Positions 1-6,742 of a stretch of 9,902 nt of DNA are shown piece after piece. Made by a program: the position numbers and the translations under genes. The notes beneath the pieces were generated by a model. The model was not told the origin of the DNA. It worked only from the letters and a program-made list of their open reading frames with translations, and searched no databases. The DNA comes from Lactobacillus sp. UBA5804 (lineage in GTDB: Bacteria; Bacillota; Bacilli; Lactobacillales; Lactobacillaceae): NCBI GenBank assembly GCA_002418055.1, contig DIDI01000045.1:36096-45997 (forward strand), in the 5' to 3' direction. How positions within the stretch are numbered: position 1 is the first letter of the stretch; every line of letters begins with the position of its first letter.

Positions 1-855
1 TTGCTACTGATGGCAGGCGTGGTTTTTCCTTTTGCCTTCATTAAGGCCCAGCTGACGGCCAGCACTTATGGTGCTATGATCGGTGCCTTGTTTTTATCAA
101 AATATAGTCAACTAAGATTGGCAGCGCGCCAGCTCTATTTTAATCAGCCAAAGCTCGCCGCGTTGATTCACCTGGGGACACTTGCTTTAGTAATACTTAT
201 TGCTTATAGTCAGCTGTGGTTTTTGGCGGTGCTTAGTTTAGGTTGGGGTTATTTGTGGCACTCAAGTTCTGATGAAGTTAATTGGTTAGGCGCAATTGCA
301 CAAGAACAGCAACGTAAAAATACCATTTATGCTATTTATGCGATGTTTACGGATGTACCAGAACGCCAATTGGCCATTAAACGACGTCGCTACTTAGATT
401 GGTTGCTTGCCTGGCCTAAAAAAACACCTAATCCCAATCTATTTTTATATCAGCGCCTATTTTTACGTAATCCGGCTTACTTGAGCTTGGTTAGCCAAAT
501 GGTCTGTTTTAGTGTGCTTTTGTCATTACTCGTCGCAAATGGGATTTGGAATTTGGGCTTGGCGATGCTGGTGGCTTTTTTAACCGTTTATCAATTGGCA
601 CCACTGATTCAAGCTTATGATTATCAATTGATGTATTTGGTTTTACCGATTGATCCAGCTACGCGGCATCGCGCTGGTATTCAGGTTATTGCCGCTGCGA
701 TTAATGGTTATGGTTGGTTAGTTGGCCTTAGTTGGCTGTGCTTACTGCCCTGGTCATGGCAAGTGCTATGGCAGGTGCCATTATTATTAATTTGGGTCAA
801 TCTACTGGCATTTGGCTACTTGCCGTTAAGAATGAAGAAAATGGAGCAGAAATAG
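1..855 (+). CDS. ecsB: EcsB, membrane subunit of Ecs-type ABC transporter (5' partial)
   Basis: This is the C-terminal 284 residues or so of an integral membrane protein. The frame is open to the left edge, so the TTG at position 1 is most likely an internal leucine codon. EcsB proteins are usually about 400 residues, so roughly the first third is missing. Visible hydrophobic segments lie at about residues 54-70, 72-88, 164-180, 184-202, 227-248 and 254-275. A cytoplasmic-looking basic stretch lies between them, with the family-typical FTDVPE at 116-121 and a YQRLFLRNPAYL block at 150-161. EcsB pairs with the ATPase EcsA in the cytoplasmic membrane. In Bacillus subtilis this transporter affects protein secretion, intramembrane proteolysis by RasP and competence; its substrate is not settled. 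ecsA is expected just upstream, outside the window. The stop codon abuts the trmB start, which suggests co-transcription. Family recognition is by memory of sequence pattern. Confidence 0.85.
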   Translation: MLLMAGVVFPFAFIKAQLTASTYGAMIGALFLSKYSQLRLAARQLYFNQPKLAALIHLGTLALVILIAYSQLWFLAVLSLGWGYLWHSSSDEVNWLGAIAQEQQRKNTIYAIYAMFTDVPERQLAIKRRRYLDWLLAWPKKTPNPNLFLYQRLFLRNPAYLSLVSQMVCFSVLLSLLVANGIWNLGLAMLVAFLTVYQLAPLIQAYDYQLMYLVLPIDPATRHRAGIQVIAAAINGYGWLVGLSWLCLLPWSWQVLWQVPLLLIWVNLLAFGYLPLRMKKMEQK

Positions 856-1515
856 ATGCGTTTAAGAAATAAACCTTGGGCAGTCAAGTTAGTAAGTGAT
901 CATCCCGAAGCGGTTTTACAAGATCCTGATCCGCAGCAACCAATCGCCTGGAACAGCCGCTTTAGTCATCCGGAGCAGCCTTTAGAACTTGAAATTGGTT
1001 CTGGGAAGGGGCACTTCATCACCACACTCGCGGCACAACATCCGGAACGTAATTATGTGGCCATTGAATTGCAGACCACTGCTGCTGGTATTATTTTACG
1101 CACCAAACTTGAGCAAAATCTCACCAATTTACAAATTTTACGAGGGGATGCTGCGCAGTTAGCTCACTTTTTCCCGGCTGCTAGTGCTGCCGTAATTTAT
1201 CTGAATTTTAGCGATCCTTGGCCGAAGGCACGGCATGAAAAACGCCGGCTCACGTACGCCAGCTTTTTGGCAGCTTATCAACAAATTTTACTGCCAACGG
1301 GGCATCTTGAATTTAAAACGGATAATTCCGGTTTGTTTGCTTATTCACTCCAAAGTTTTAATCAGTATGGTGCAAATTTCGATTTTGTTAGCGTTGATTT
1401 ACATCATGAGCCAGTGGAGCGTTTAACGACAAATATTGAAACTGAGTATGAACATAAATTTGCAGCCAAGGGACACCCCATTTATGCGTTGCATGCTAGC
1501 TTTGAACCAAAGTAA
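856..1515 (+). CDS. trmB: tRNA (guanine-N7)-methyltransferase TrmB
   Basis: TrmB uses S-adenosylmethionine to methylate N7 of guanosine 46 in the tRNA variable loop, a cytosolic modification that stabilises the tRNA core. The 219-residue length is normal for Firmicutes. The SAM-binding loop is ELEIGSGKG at residues 44-52, the acidic end of strand 2 is E71 (VAIE), and GDA at 97-99 follows. The hallmark NFSDPWPK at 117-124 carries the catalytic-site aspartate D120. The C-terminal TNIETEYEHKF at 192-202 is the substrate-contacting signature of the family. The ATG immediately follows the ecsB stop with no gap, and a GGAG at 843-846 inside the ecsB end serves as ribosome binding site, so the two genes are probably translationally coupled. 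In B. subtilis a phosphotransferase-like gene (ytmP) precedes trmB; it is absent here. Confidence 0.96.
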   Translation: MRLRNKPWAVKLVSDHPEAVLQDPDPQQPIAWNSRFSHPEQPLELEIGSGKGHFITTLAAQHPERNYVAIELQTTAAGIILRTKLEQNLTNLQILRGDAAQLAHFFPAASAAVIYLNFSDPWPKARHEKRRLTYASFLAAYQQILLPTGHLEFKTDNSGLFAYSLQSFNQYGANFDFVSVDLHHEPVERLTTNIETEYEHKFAAKGHPIYALHASFEPK

Positions 1516-1543
1516 TTGCAAATTTAAGTTAAGTTAGTAAAAT
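1516..1543 (+). promoter_or_regulatory. possible sigma-A promoter for ytpP-ytpR
   Basis: TTGCAA at 1516-1521 (4 of 6 to the -35 consensus) and TAAAAT at 1538-1543 (5 of 6 to the -10 consensus) are separated by 16 bases. They lie just after the trmB stop, in a 66-base gap before the thioredoxin gene. No terminator hairpin is visible in that gap, so read-through from ecsB-trmB may also supply transcription. This is a pattern match only. Confidence 0.45.
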
Positions 1544-1581
1544 AGAAGTGCTAATCAGAAGTAAGTTGTAGGAGGCATGAA

Positions 1582-1902
1582 ATGAAAAAGATTCAGACGT
1601 TAACCCAGGCAGAGTTAACTGATTTAACTAAAAAAGGGCGGGTTGTTTTAGAGTTTGCAGCCGATTGGTGTGGCGACTGTCGCTTTTTGGAACCCTTTCT
1701 ACCAGAAATTGAGGCAGATTTTAAAGACAGTCAATTTTATCAGATTGATCGTGATGGCTCAATTGATTTAGCCAAAGAAATGAATATTTTAGGAATACCT
1801 TCCTTTGTTGTCTACCAAGATGGCAAAGAAATTGGTAGACTAGTTAATGGTGAGCGTAAAACGAAGGCACAAGTGGAAGCTTTTCTACGTTCAATTGACT
1901 AA
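1582..1902 (+). CDS. ytpP: YtpP-like thioredoxin family protein
   Basis: This small cytosolic thioredoxin-fold protein of 106 residues has the full length of a single-domain thioredoxin and no signal peptide. The active-site motif is W29-C30-G31-D32-C33, so both redox cysteines are present but the usual proline between them is an aspartate. The cis-proline loop is GIPSF at 71-75 (P73), and FVVYQDGKEIGR at 75-86 forms the expected central hairpin. Such proteins reduce disulfides on client proteins, fed by thioredoxin reductase or by low-molecular-weight thiols. B. subtilis YtpP occupies the same trmB/ytpR neighbourhood, which is why I use that name rather than trxA. The start is fixed by AGGAGG at 1570-1575, six bases upstream of the ATG. 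ytpR follows after 22 bases. The physiological partner is unknown from sequence. Confidence 0.88.
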   Translation: MKKIQTLTQAELTDLTKKGRVVLEFAADWCGDCRFLEPFLPEIEADFKDSQFYQIDRDGSIDLAKEMNILGIPSFVVYQDGKEIGRLVNGERKTKAQVEAFLRSID

Positions 1903-1924
1903 GTTGAGGAGATAAATAGTAGAC

Positions 1925-2572
1925 ATGATTACTAGCATTAATAAAGTCAGCTACCCTGGCACATTGATTGTGATTTTGGGTCAAGATGATGGTCAACCAA
2001 AGTATGAAGAGCGAGCAGATATTACTCGTATCACTGATAGCAAGGGAACAGTAACTGGGTTTAACTTTTTTAATATTGAATCCGTAATTGACTATGATCA
2101 ATTACCAAATGGCCAGGTGAAGTTATCTGCTGACGATTTAGCTGCTTTGAATGCTAAATTGGCTCAGGCTGGCTTTAATGATAAGTTAGCTTACGGTCAA
2201 CCAACAGTTGTCTATGGCTTGGTAAAATCATGTGAGGCCCATCCTGATTCAGACCATTTGCACGTTACCAAGGTTGATGTGGGGGCTACAGATGATGTTC
2301 AGATTGTTTGCGGTGCACCTAATATTGCCGCTGGTCAAACAGTCGTAGTGGCATTACCTGGTACGTTAATGCCAAATGGTCTTGAAATTTGGCCAGGCGA
2401 ATTACGGGGAGTTGCTTCATTTGGCATGATTTGTGCCGCCCGCGAATTAGGTCTGCCGCATGCACCTGAAAAACGTGGCATTATGGTCGTGCCTGATAGT
2501 TTCAAGGCCGGGGCTGCCTTTGAGCCAACGAAGTGTGACGAATTAATTGCCAGTGGTGTGATTACGTTATAA
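1925..2572 (+). CDS. ytpR: YtpR, free-standing tRNA-binding domain protein
   Basis: This 215-residue protein has two parts. Residues 1 to about 90 match the DUF4479-type N-terminal domain found in YtpR proteins. Residues from about 93 to 205 form an EMAP-type OB-fold tRNA-binding domain like the one at the N terminus of the phenylalanyl-tRNA synthetase beta chain. Supporting blocks are HPDSDHLHVTKVDVG at 106-120, VCGAPNI at 128-134, and RGVASFGMICAARELGL at 161-177. No catalytic synthetase domain is present, so it probably binds tRNA or another structured RNA in the cytosol; the cellular role is not established. The ribosome binding site GGAG at 1908-1911 lies 13 bases before the ATG, slightly far, but the protein N terminus fits the family. 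Two in-frame stops, TAA then TAG, end the gene just before a terminator. In B. subtilis ytpQ lies between ytpP and ytpR; here it is missing. Confidence 0.93.
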   Translation: MITSINKVSYPGTLIVILGQDDGQPKYEERADITRITDSKGTVTGFNFFNIESVIDYDQLPNGQVKLSADDLAALNAKLAQAGFNDKLAYGQPTVVYGLVKSCEAHPDSDHLHVTKVDVGATDDVQIVCGAPNIAAGQTVVVALPGTLMPNGLEIWPGELRGVASFGMICAARELGLPHAPEKRGIMVVPDSFKAGAAFEPTKCDELIASGVITL

Positions 2573-2580
2573 TAGTGTTT

Positions 2581-2608
2581 AAGAGACTTAGTTTAAGTCT
2601 CTTTTTTT
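2581..2608 (+). terminator. intrinsic terminator after ytpR
   Basis: A perfect 10-base-pair stem (2581-2590 pairing with 2594-2603) has a three-base GTT loop and is followed by five further T residues (2604-2608). The last two stem bases are also T, so the RNA would carry a run of seven U. It starts eight bases after the ytpR stop codon and closes the upstream transcription unit before murC. Confidence 0.93.
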
Positions 2609-2617
2609 GCTGAAAAA

Positions 2618-2626
2618 TGGTATCAT
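2618..2626 (+). promoter_or_regulatory. likely extended -10 promoter of murC
   Basis: TGG directly followed by TATCAT (2621-2626) fits an extended -10 element (TGn plus a -10 with 5 of 6 matches). No recognisable -35 is seen at 16-18 bases spacing, where the sequence is still terminator arm. The predicted RNA start is near 2633, giving a leader of about 25 bases. The preceding strong terminator makes a local promoter necessary unless read-through is large. Confidence 0.55.
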
Positions 2627-2658
2627 GATAGGCAGTTATTAAGTCATGGAGAAAGATA

Positions 2659-3969
2659 ATGCTAGATAAGACGAAGCAATATTGGTTTATTGGGATAAAA
2701 GGAACAGGTATGGCGTCATTGGCGCGAATCTTGCATGATTTGGGTTACCAAGTTGCAGGGTCAGATATTGCCAAACATACTTTTACTCAGGAGCCGCTAC
2801 TTGCGGCGGGGATTTCAGTCACAACTTTTGCGGCAGAACATATTAAGGCCAGTGGTCAAGTGGTTGTGAAGGGGAATGCCTTTGAAGCGGACAATAGCGA
2901 AGTAAAAGCTTGCTTAGATCTCGGAGTTAAGTGGCAAAGTTATCCTGATACAGTGGAAGAGCTCATTGCTCAGCACACTAGTATTGGCATCGCCGGCTCA
3001 CATGGTAAGACTTCGACTACTGGATTACTTGCACATGTATTAGGTGAAGTGGCACCAACCTCATTTCTGATTGGTGATGGTTCTGGTAAAGGCGTGGCCG
3101 ATTCTAGATTCTTTGTCTATGAAGCCGATGAATATCGCCGCCATTTCCTCGCCTATCATCCAGATTATCAAATTATGACTAATGTTGATTTTGATCATCC
3201 TGACTATTTTAAGGACCAGGACGATTATGCTTATGCCTTCCAAGAAGCAGCTGATCAAACTAGACGTGGGATTTTTGTTTGGGGAGATGATCCTTACTTG
3301 GCTAAAATCACAAGTAGGGCGCCTAAGTATACTTATGGTTTTAAGCCGAGTGATGATTTTATTGCTCATGATATTGTCAAGGATACTCAGGGTGCTACAT
3401 TTAATGTACGCGCCTTAGGTGAAGAGCTAGGCCGCTTTACGATTCATTTATTTGGCGACCACAATATTCTCAATACGACCGCGGTCATTGCAATTGCGCA
3501 TCTGGAAAAAATTCCGATGCCAGCGATCCGGGCAGGTTTGTTAACCTATCAAGGTGCTAAGCGGCGCTTTAGTGAACGTGATTTTGGTGATATTGCGGTC
3601 ATTGATGACTACGCACACCATCCAACGGAAATGCGAGCTACCATTCAAGCCGCTCGTCAGAAGTTCCCAGATAAAAAAGTGGTCGTAGTTTTTCAGCCTC
3701 ATACATATTCGCGAACTAAGAAATTTGCGGCTGAATTTGAGAAAATTTTACGTACGGTCGATAAAGCTTATGTGACACCAATTTTTGGGTCTGTGCGGGA
3801 AGCGCAAGGCAGCATTTCCAGTGCTGATTTAACCGCCAAAATTCCTGGTTCAGAAGTGATTGATTTGGCTAACATTGCCGATTTAACCCAGAATAAGAAT
3901 AGTGTTATCGTGTTCATGGGGGCTGGCGATATTTCAAAATATGAAGCCGCCTTTGAAAAATTACTGTAA
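2659..3969 (+). CDS. murC: UDP-N-acetylmuramate--L-alanine ligase MurC
   Basis: MurC joins L-alanine to UDP-N-acetylmuramic acid with ATP hydrolysis, the first amino-acid addition to the peptidoglycan stem peptide, in the cytosol. The 436-residue length is normal. The N-terminal UDP-binding domain has GIKGTGM at 12-18. The central ATPase domain has the P-loop GSHGKTSTT at 113-121, the acidic EADEYRRHF at 155-163 and TNVDFDHPDYF at 174-184, with GDHN at 266-269. The C-terminal domain has KRRF at 301-304, DDYAHHPTE at 316-324, and FQPHTYSRT at 345-353. These are the MurC versions of the Mur ligase motifs, rather than those of MurD, E, F or Mpl. GGAG at 2648-2651 lies seven bases before the ATG. 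The gene stands alone between two intrinsic terminators and seems to be a single-gene transcript. In B. subtilis the SftA translocase gene (ytpS) lies between ytpR and murC; here it is absent. Confidence 0.97.
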   Translation: MLDKTKQYWFIGIKGTGMASLARILHDLGYQVAGSDIAKHTFTQEPLLAAGISVTTFAAEHIKASGQVVVKGNAFEADNSEVKACLDLGVKWQSYPDTVEELIAQHTSIGIAGSHGKTSTTGLLAHVLGEVAPTSFLIGDGSGKGVADSRFFVYEADEYRRHFLAYHPDYQIMTNVDFDHPDYFKDQDDYAYAFQEAADQTRRGIFVWGDDPYLAKITSRAPKYTYGFKPSDDFIAHDIVKDTQGATFNVRALGEELGRFTIHLFGDHNILNTTAVIAIAHLEKIPMPAIRAGLLTYQGAKRRFSERDFGDIAVIDDYAHHPTEMRATIQAARQKFPDKKVVVVFQPHTYSRTKKFAAEFEKILRTVDKAYVTPIFGSVREAQGSISSADLTAKIPGSEVIDLANIADLTQNKNSVIVFMGAGDISKYEAAFEKLL

Positions 3970-3987
3970 TCAAGTAATCGATTAATG

Positions 3988-4011
3988 GTCCTAGCATTGC
4001 TAGGGCTTTTT
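3988..4011 (+). terminator. intrinsic terminator after murC
   Basis: Bases 3988-3995 pair with 3999-4006 (eight pairs including one T-G wobble, core CCTAGC/GCTAGG) around a three-base ATT loop, followed by five T residues at 4007-4011. It lies 18 bases after the murC stop and separates murC from the polA operon. Confidence 0.88.
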
Positions 4012-4035
4012 AATTTCTGAAAAAAGCTTAAAAGC

Positions 4036-4044
4036 TGTTAGAAT
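4036..4044 (+). promoter_or_regulatory. likely extended -10 promoter of the polA operon
   Basis: TGT followed by TAGAAT (4039-4044) matches an extended -10 element (TGn plus 5 of 6 to TATAAT). A weak TTCTGA at 4015-4020 lies 18 bases upstream, with only 3 of 6 matches to the -35 consensus. The predicted RNA start near 4051 leaves a leader of about 29 bases containing the AAGGAG ribosome binding site at 4069-4074. This is the only promoter-like site I see for the five-gene run to the right edge. Confidence 0.5.
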
Positions 4045-4079
4045 AGATAGTAAAGCGGATCACATATTAAGGAGTAGTT

Positions 4080-6734
4080 ATGGCCAAGAAGAGAATGTTA
4101 CTAGTAGATGGTAATTCCGTTGCGTTTCGCGCTTTTTATGCGTTATATCGGCAACTGGATCGCTTTATTAGCCCAGACGGGCATCATACGAATGCAGTTT
4201 ATGCATTTAAAAATATGTTGGATGTCATGCTCAAAGAAACAGTGCCAGACTATGTGTTAGTGGCTTTTGATGCGGGGAAAACTACCTTTAGGAATAAGTG
4301 GTACAGCGACTATAAAGGTGGCCGTCAGAAGACACCGACCGAACTGTCTGAACAATTACCAGTGATTCGTGAATTACTGACTGCTCTAGGGCTCAAAAGC
4401 TATGAACTAGCGAATTATGAGGCCGATGATATCATTGGGACCATGTCACGATTAGGAGATGAGGCGGGGCTTGATGTGACGGTGGTCACAGGTGATCGTG
4501 ATTTGACCCAGTTAGCTTCTGAAAATGTGACGGTACTCATTACGAAGAATGGCGTGGGGCAAACAGAAGCTTATACGCCAGCTCATATGCAGGAAGTGAA
4601 TGGGGTAAGCCCAACGGCTTTTATTGATATGAAGGCGCTGATGGGCGATCAATCAGATAACTATCCTGGCGTGACTAAGGTTGGTCCTAAGACTGCCAGT
4701 CGGCTAGTTCAAAAATACGGCTCAGTAGAGGGACTCTATGCGCATTTGGCTGATTTGAAACCGTCTAAGCTCAAAGAAAATTTGATTCATGATCAGGATC
4801 AAGCTTTCTTAGCTAAAAAATTAGCCACTATCAATCGTCACTCACCCCTGACTATTACGTTAGCTGATACGGCGCGGCAAACACCACAAATAGCGAAATT
4901 GCGGCAATTTTATGAGCGCTTAGGGATGCGCAAGTTTTTAGCTGAGCTTGAAAGTCAAGGCTCAGAAGATTCAGCTCTCGACCCGCAGTATCATTACGTG
5001 CTTCTTGATGCCGAGCATTTATCACCATTACTATCGCTACCAGAACGAATTAGCTTTCATCTTGAAATGCTGGGTGATGATTATCATGTAGCTGATCCAA
5101 TCGGTTTTGCGCTGAAGGCGGGAGATACGATCTATGTGGGGACCCAAATTGATTTATTACAACAGCCAATCCTCAAAGATTTATTGACCAATCCTCGTAT
5201 TCATAAGGAGGTATTTGATGTTAAGCGCACTTACGTAGGTCTTTACCGATTAGGAATCGTTCCCCAGGGGCTTGATTACGACATGCTACTAGCGTCTTAT
5301 TTAGTCGATAATGAGAATAATTCTGCTGACTTTGGGGAAGTTGCTCATTTGTACGGCAACTATCGCGTGGAAACGGATATGGCAGTTTATGGCAAGGGAA
5401 AGAAACAGGCAATTCCGGCACCAGCTATTCTTGCCAATCACTTGGCAGGAAAAGTCGCTGTGATTGAGCAATTGAAGCCGATATTACTCGCCAAGTTACG
5501 TGATCATGAACAAGATGCGTTGTTTGATGAGATTGAACTGCCCTTAGCGTTTGTGTTGGCGAAAATGGAAATTACTGGGATGAAAGTTGTTCCTGGGACC
5601 TTGCTTGCCTTACAGAATGAGTTCGCGCTGCGGCTGAATGAGTTAGAAAAGCAAATTTATTTAGCTGCTGGCGAAGAATTTAATCTGAATTCGCCCAAGC
5701 AATTAGGCCACATCCTCTTTGAAAAGCTGGGCTTACCAGTGATTAAAAAAACTAAGACGGGTTATTCGACGAGTGTTGAAGTGCTTGACCAACTTAAGAC
5801 GAGTAGCCCAGTGGTACAAAAAATTCTTGAGTACCGCCAAATTGCTAAGATTCAATCAACTTATGTGAAGGGATTGCTTGACGTTATCCAACCAGATGGT
5901 CGGGTGCACAGTCGTTATTTGCAGACTCAAACAGCAACTGGACGTCTATCGAGTGTGGCGCCAAATTTACAGAATATTCCTACTCGGACGCAAGAAGGCA
6001 AACAAATTCGGAAAGCGTTTGTACCATCGACTCCTGATGGTTATATCTTTAGTTGTGATTATTCACAAGTGGAGTTGCGGGTGTTAGCCCATGTTTCGGG
6101 CGATATGCATATGCAGGAAGCCTTTAAGACGGGGGTTGATATTCATGCGCATACCGCGATGAAAATCTTTCATTTGACTAGTCCTGAAAAAGTGACTAGC
6201 CTTGAACGACGCCGTGCTAAGGCTGTCAATTTCGGAATTGTGTACGGTATTTCTGATTATGGTTTGTCAAAAAATTTGGGTATTAGCCGCAAGCAAGCTC
6301 AAGAGTTTATTGATAACTATTTTGATCAATATCCTCAGATTAAAACTTTTATGGCGCAAGCCATTAAAACGGCACGTGAACGTGGTTATGCTGAGACGAT
6401 TATGCATCGTAGGCGTTATCTACCAGATATTCATGCTAAAAATTATAATGTTCGGTCGTTTGCAGAACGGACAGCGATTAATTCCCCAATTCAAGGATCA
6501 GCGGCTGATATCATTAAGATTGCAATGATTAATATGCAAAATGTGCTAGAAAAACGGCAGTTGAAATCCAAGCTGGTTTTGCAAGTTCACGATGAGTTGA
6601 TTCTGGATGTTCCTAAAGAAGAATTAGCTACGATGAAACAGTTGGTTCCTGAGCTTATGCAACAGGCAGTGAAGTTAGATGTTCCACTAACTGCCGATTC
6701 AGGCTATGGACATAATTGGTATGATGCAAAGTAG
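4080..6734 (+). CDS. polA: DNA polymerase I
   Basis: Pol I fills gaps in excision repair and removes RNA primers from Okazaki fragments. The 884-residue length is normal. Residues 1 to about 290 are the 5'-3' exonuclease: LLVDGNS at 7-13, EADDIIG at 114-120, TGDRDLTQL at 137-145, and GDQSDNYPGVTKVGPKTA at 189-206. About 300-480 is the 3'-5' exonuclease fold, but the expected first-motif DxE reads HLE (327-329) in this region and the other acidic sites look replaced, so proofreading is probably inactive as in Bacillus Pol I. About 485-884 is the polymerase: TATGRLSS at 618-625, motif A DYSQVELR at 660-667 (D660), the O-helix with K714, F718 and Y722, and motif C VHDE at 836-839 (D838). The ATG is preceded by AAGGAG at 4069-4074 with a five-base spacer. 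mutM follows after eight bases. Confidence 0.98.
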   Translation: MAKKRMLLVDGNSVAFRAFYALYRQLDRFISPDGHHTNAVYAFKNMLDVMLKETVPDYVLVAFDAGKTTFRNKWYSDYKGGRQKTPTELSEQLPVIRELLTALGLKSYELANYEADDIIGTMSRLGDEAGLDVTVVTGDRDLTQLASENVTVLITKNGVGQTEAYTPAHMQEVNGVSPTAFIDMKALMGDQSDNYPGVTKVGPKTASRLVQKYGSVEGLYAHLADLKPSKLKENLIHDQDQAFLAKKLATINRHSPLTITLADTARQTPQIAKLRQFYERLGMRKFLAELESQGSEDSALDPQYHYVLLDAEHLSPLLSLPERISFHLEMLGDDYHVADPIGFALKAGDTIYVGTQIDLLQQPILKDLLTNPRIHKEVFDVKRTYVGLYRLGIVPQGLDYDMLLASYLVDNENNSADFGEVAHLYGNYRVETDMAVYGKGKKQAIPAPAILANHLAGKVAVIEQLKPILLAKLRDHEQDALFDEIELPLAFVLAKMEITGMKVVPGTLLALQNEFALRLNELEKQIYLAAGEEFNLNSPKQLGHILFEKLGLPVIKKTKTGYSTSVEVLDQLKTSSPVVQKILEYRQIAKIQSTYVKGLLDVIQPDGRVHSRYLQTQTATGRLSSVAPNLQNIPTRTQEGKQIRKAFVPSTPDGYIFSCDYSQVELRVLAHVSGDMHMQEAFKTGVDIHAHTAMKIFHLTSPEKVTSLERRRAKAVNFGIVYGISDYGLSKNLGISRKQAQEFIDNYFDQYPQIKTFMAQAIKTARERGYAETIMHRRRYLPDIHAKNYNVRSFAERTAINSPIQGSAADIIKIAMINMQNVLEKRQLKSKLVLQVHDELILDVPKEELATMKQLVPELMQQAVKLDVPLTADSGYGHNWYDAK
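5205..5238 (+). other. internal consensus Shine-Dalgarno plus six-codon minigene inside polA
   Basis: AAGGAGGT at 5205-5212 is a near-perfect anti-16S match. Five bases later an ATG (5218-5220) opens a +1-frame reading frame of six codons ending in TAG at 5236-5238. In the polA frame the site encodes K376-E377-V378, and no in-frame start codon lies within initiation distance. It sits in the degenerate 3'-5' exonuclease domain. It may be a chance product of the Lys-Glu-Val codons, or could slow ribosomes or allow futile initiation. No function is shown. Confidence 0.3.
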
Positions 6735-6742
6735 GTGGTAAG

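Noticed and set aside
1..3. TTG at the left edge considered as a true start of ecsB
   Set aside because: No upstream sequence or ribosome binding site is available and the protein would lack about a third of the family length, so the gene is treated as cut by the window edge.
1235..1426. Alternative +-strand frame of 63 codons inside trmB
   Set aside because: It is fully within conserved TrmB coding sequence, in another frame, with no recognisable product.
1844..2101. Minus-strand open frame of 85 codons across the ytpP/ytpR junction
   Set aside because: It lies antisense to two well-supported genes, and its translation resembles no family I know. I treat it as a shadow frame.
3061..3369. 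Minus-strand open frame of 102 codons inside murC
   Set aside because: The opposite strand encodes the conserved ATPase core of MurC. The composition is typical of antisense translation, with many Ile, Lys and Ser residues, and nothing supports expression.
4025..4036. Short palindrome AGCTTAAAAGCT before the polA -10 element, considered as an operator
   Set aside because: Five-base arms in an A-rich spacer are expected by chance, and it matches no regulator site I can name.
4051..4079. polA leader examined for an NrdR box or riboswitch
   Set aside because: The leader is only about 29 bases, with no paired palindromes and no room for a structured aptamer.
5221..5421. Minus-strand open frame of 66 codons inside polA
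   Set aside because: It is antisense to an intact gene, and nothing in its translation is family-like.
6202..6528. Alternative +-strand frame of 108 codons inside polA
   Set aside because: It overlaps the O-helix and following conserved polymerase core in another frame and has no Shine-Dalgarno site or recognisable domain.
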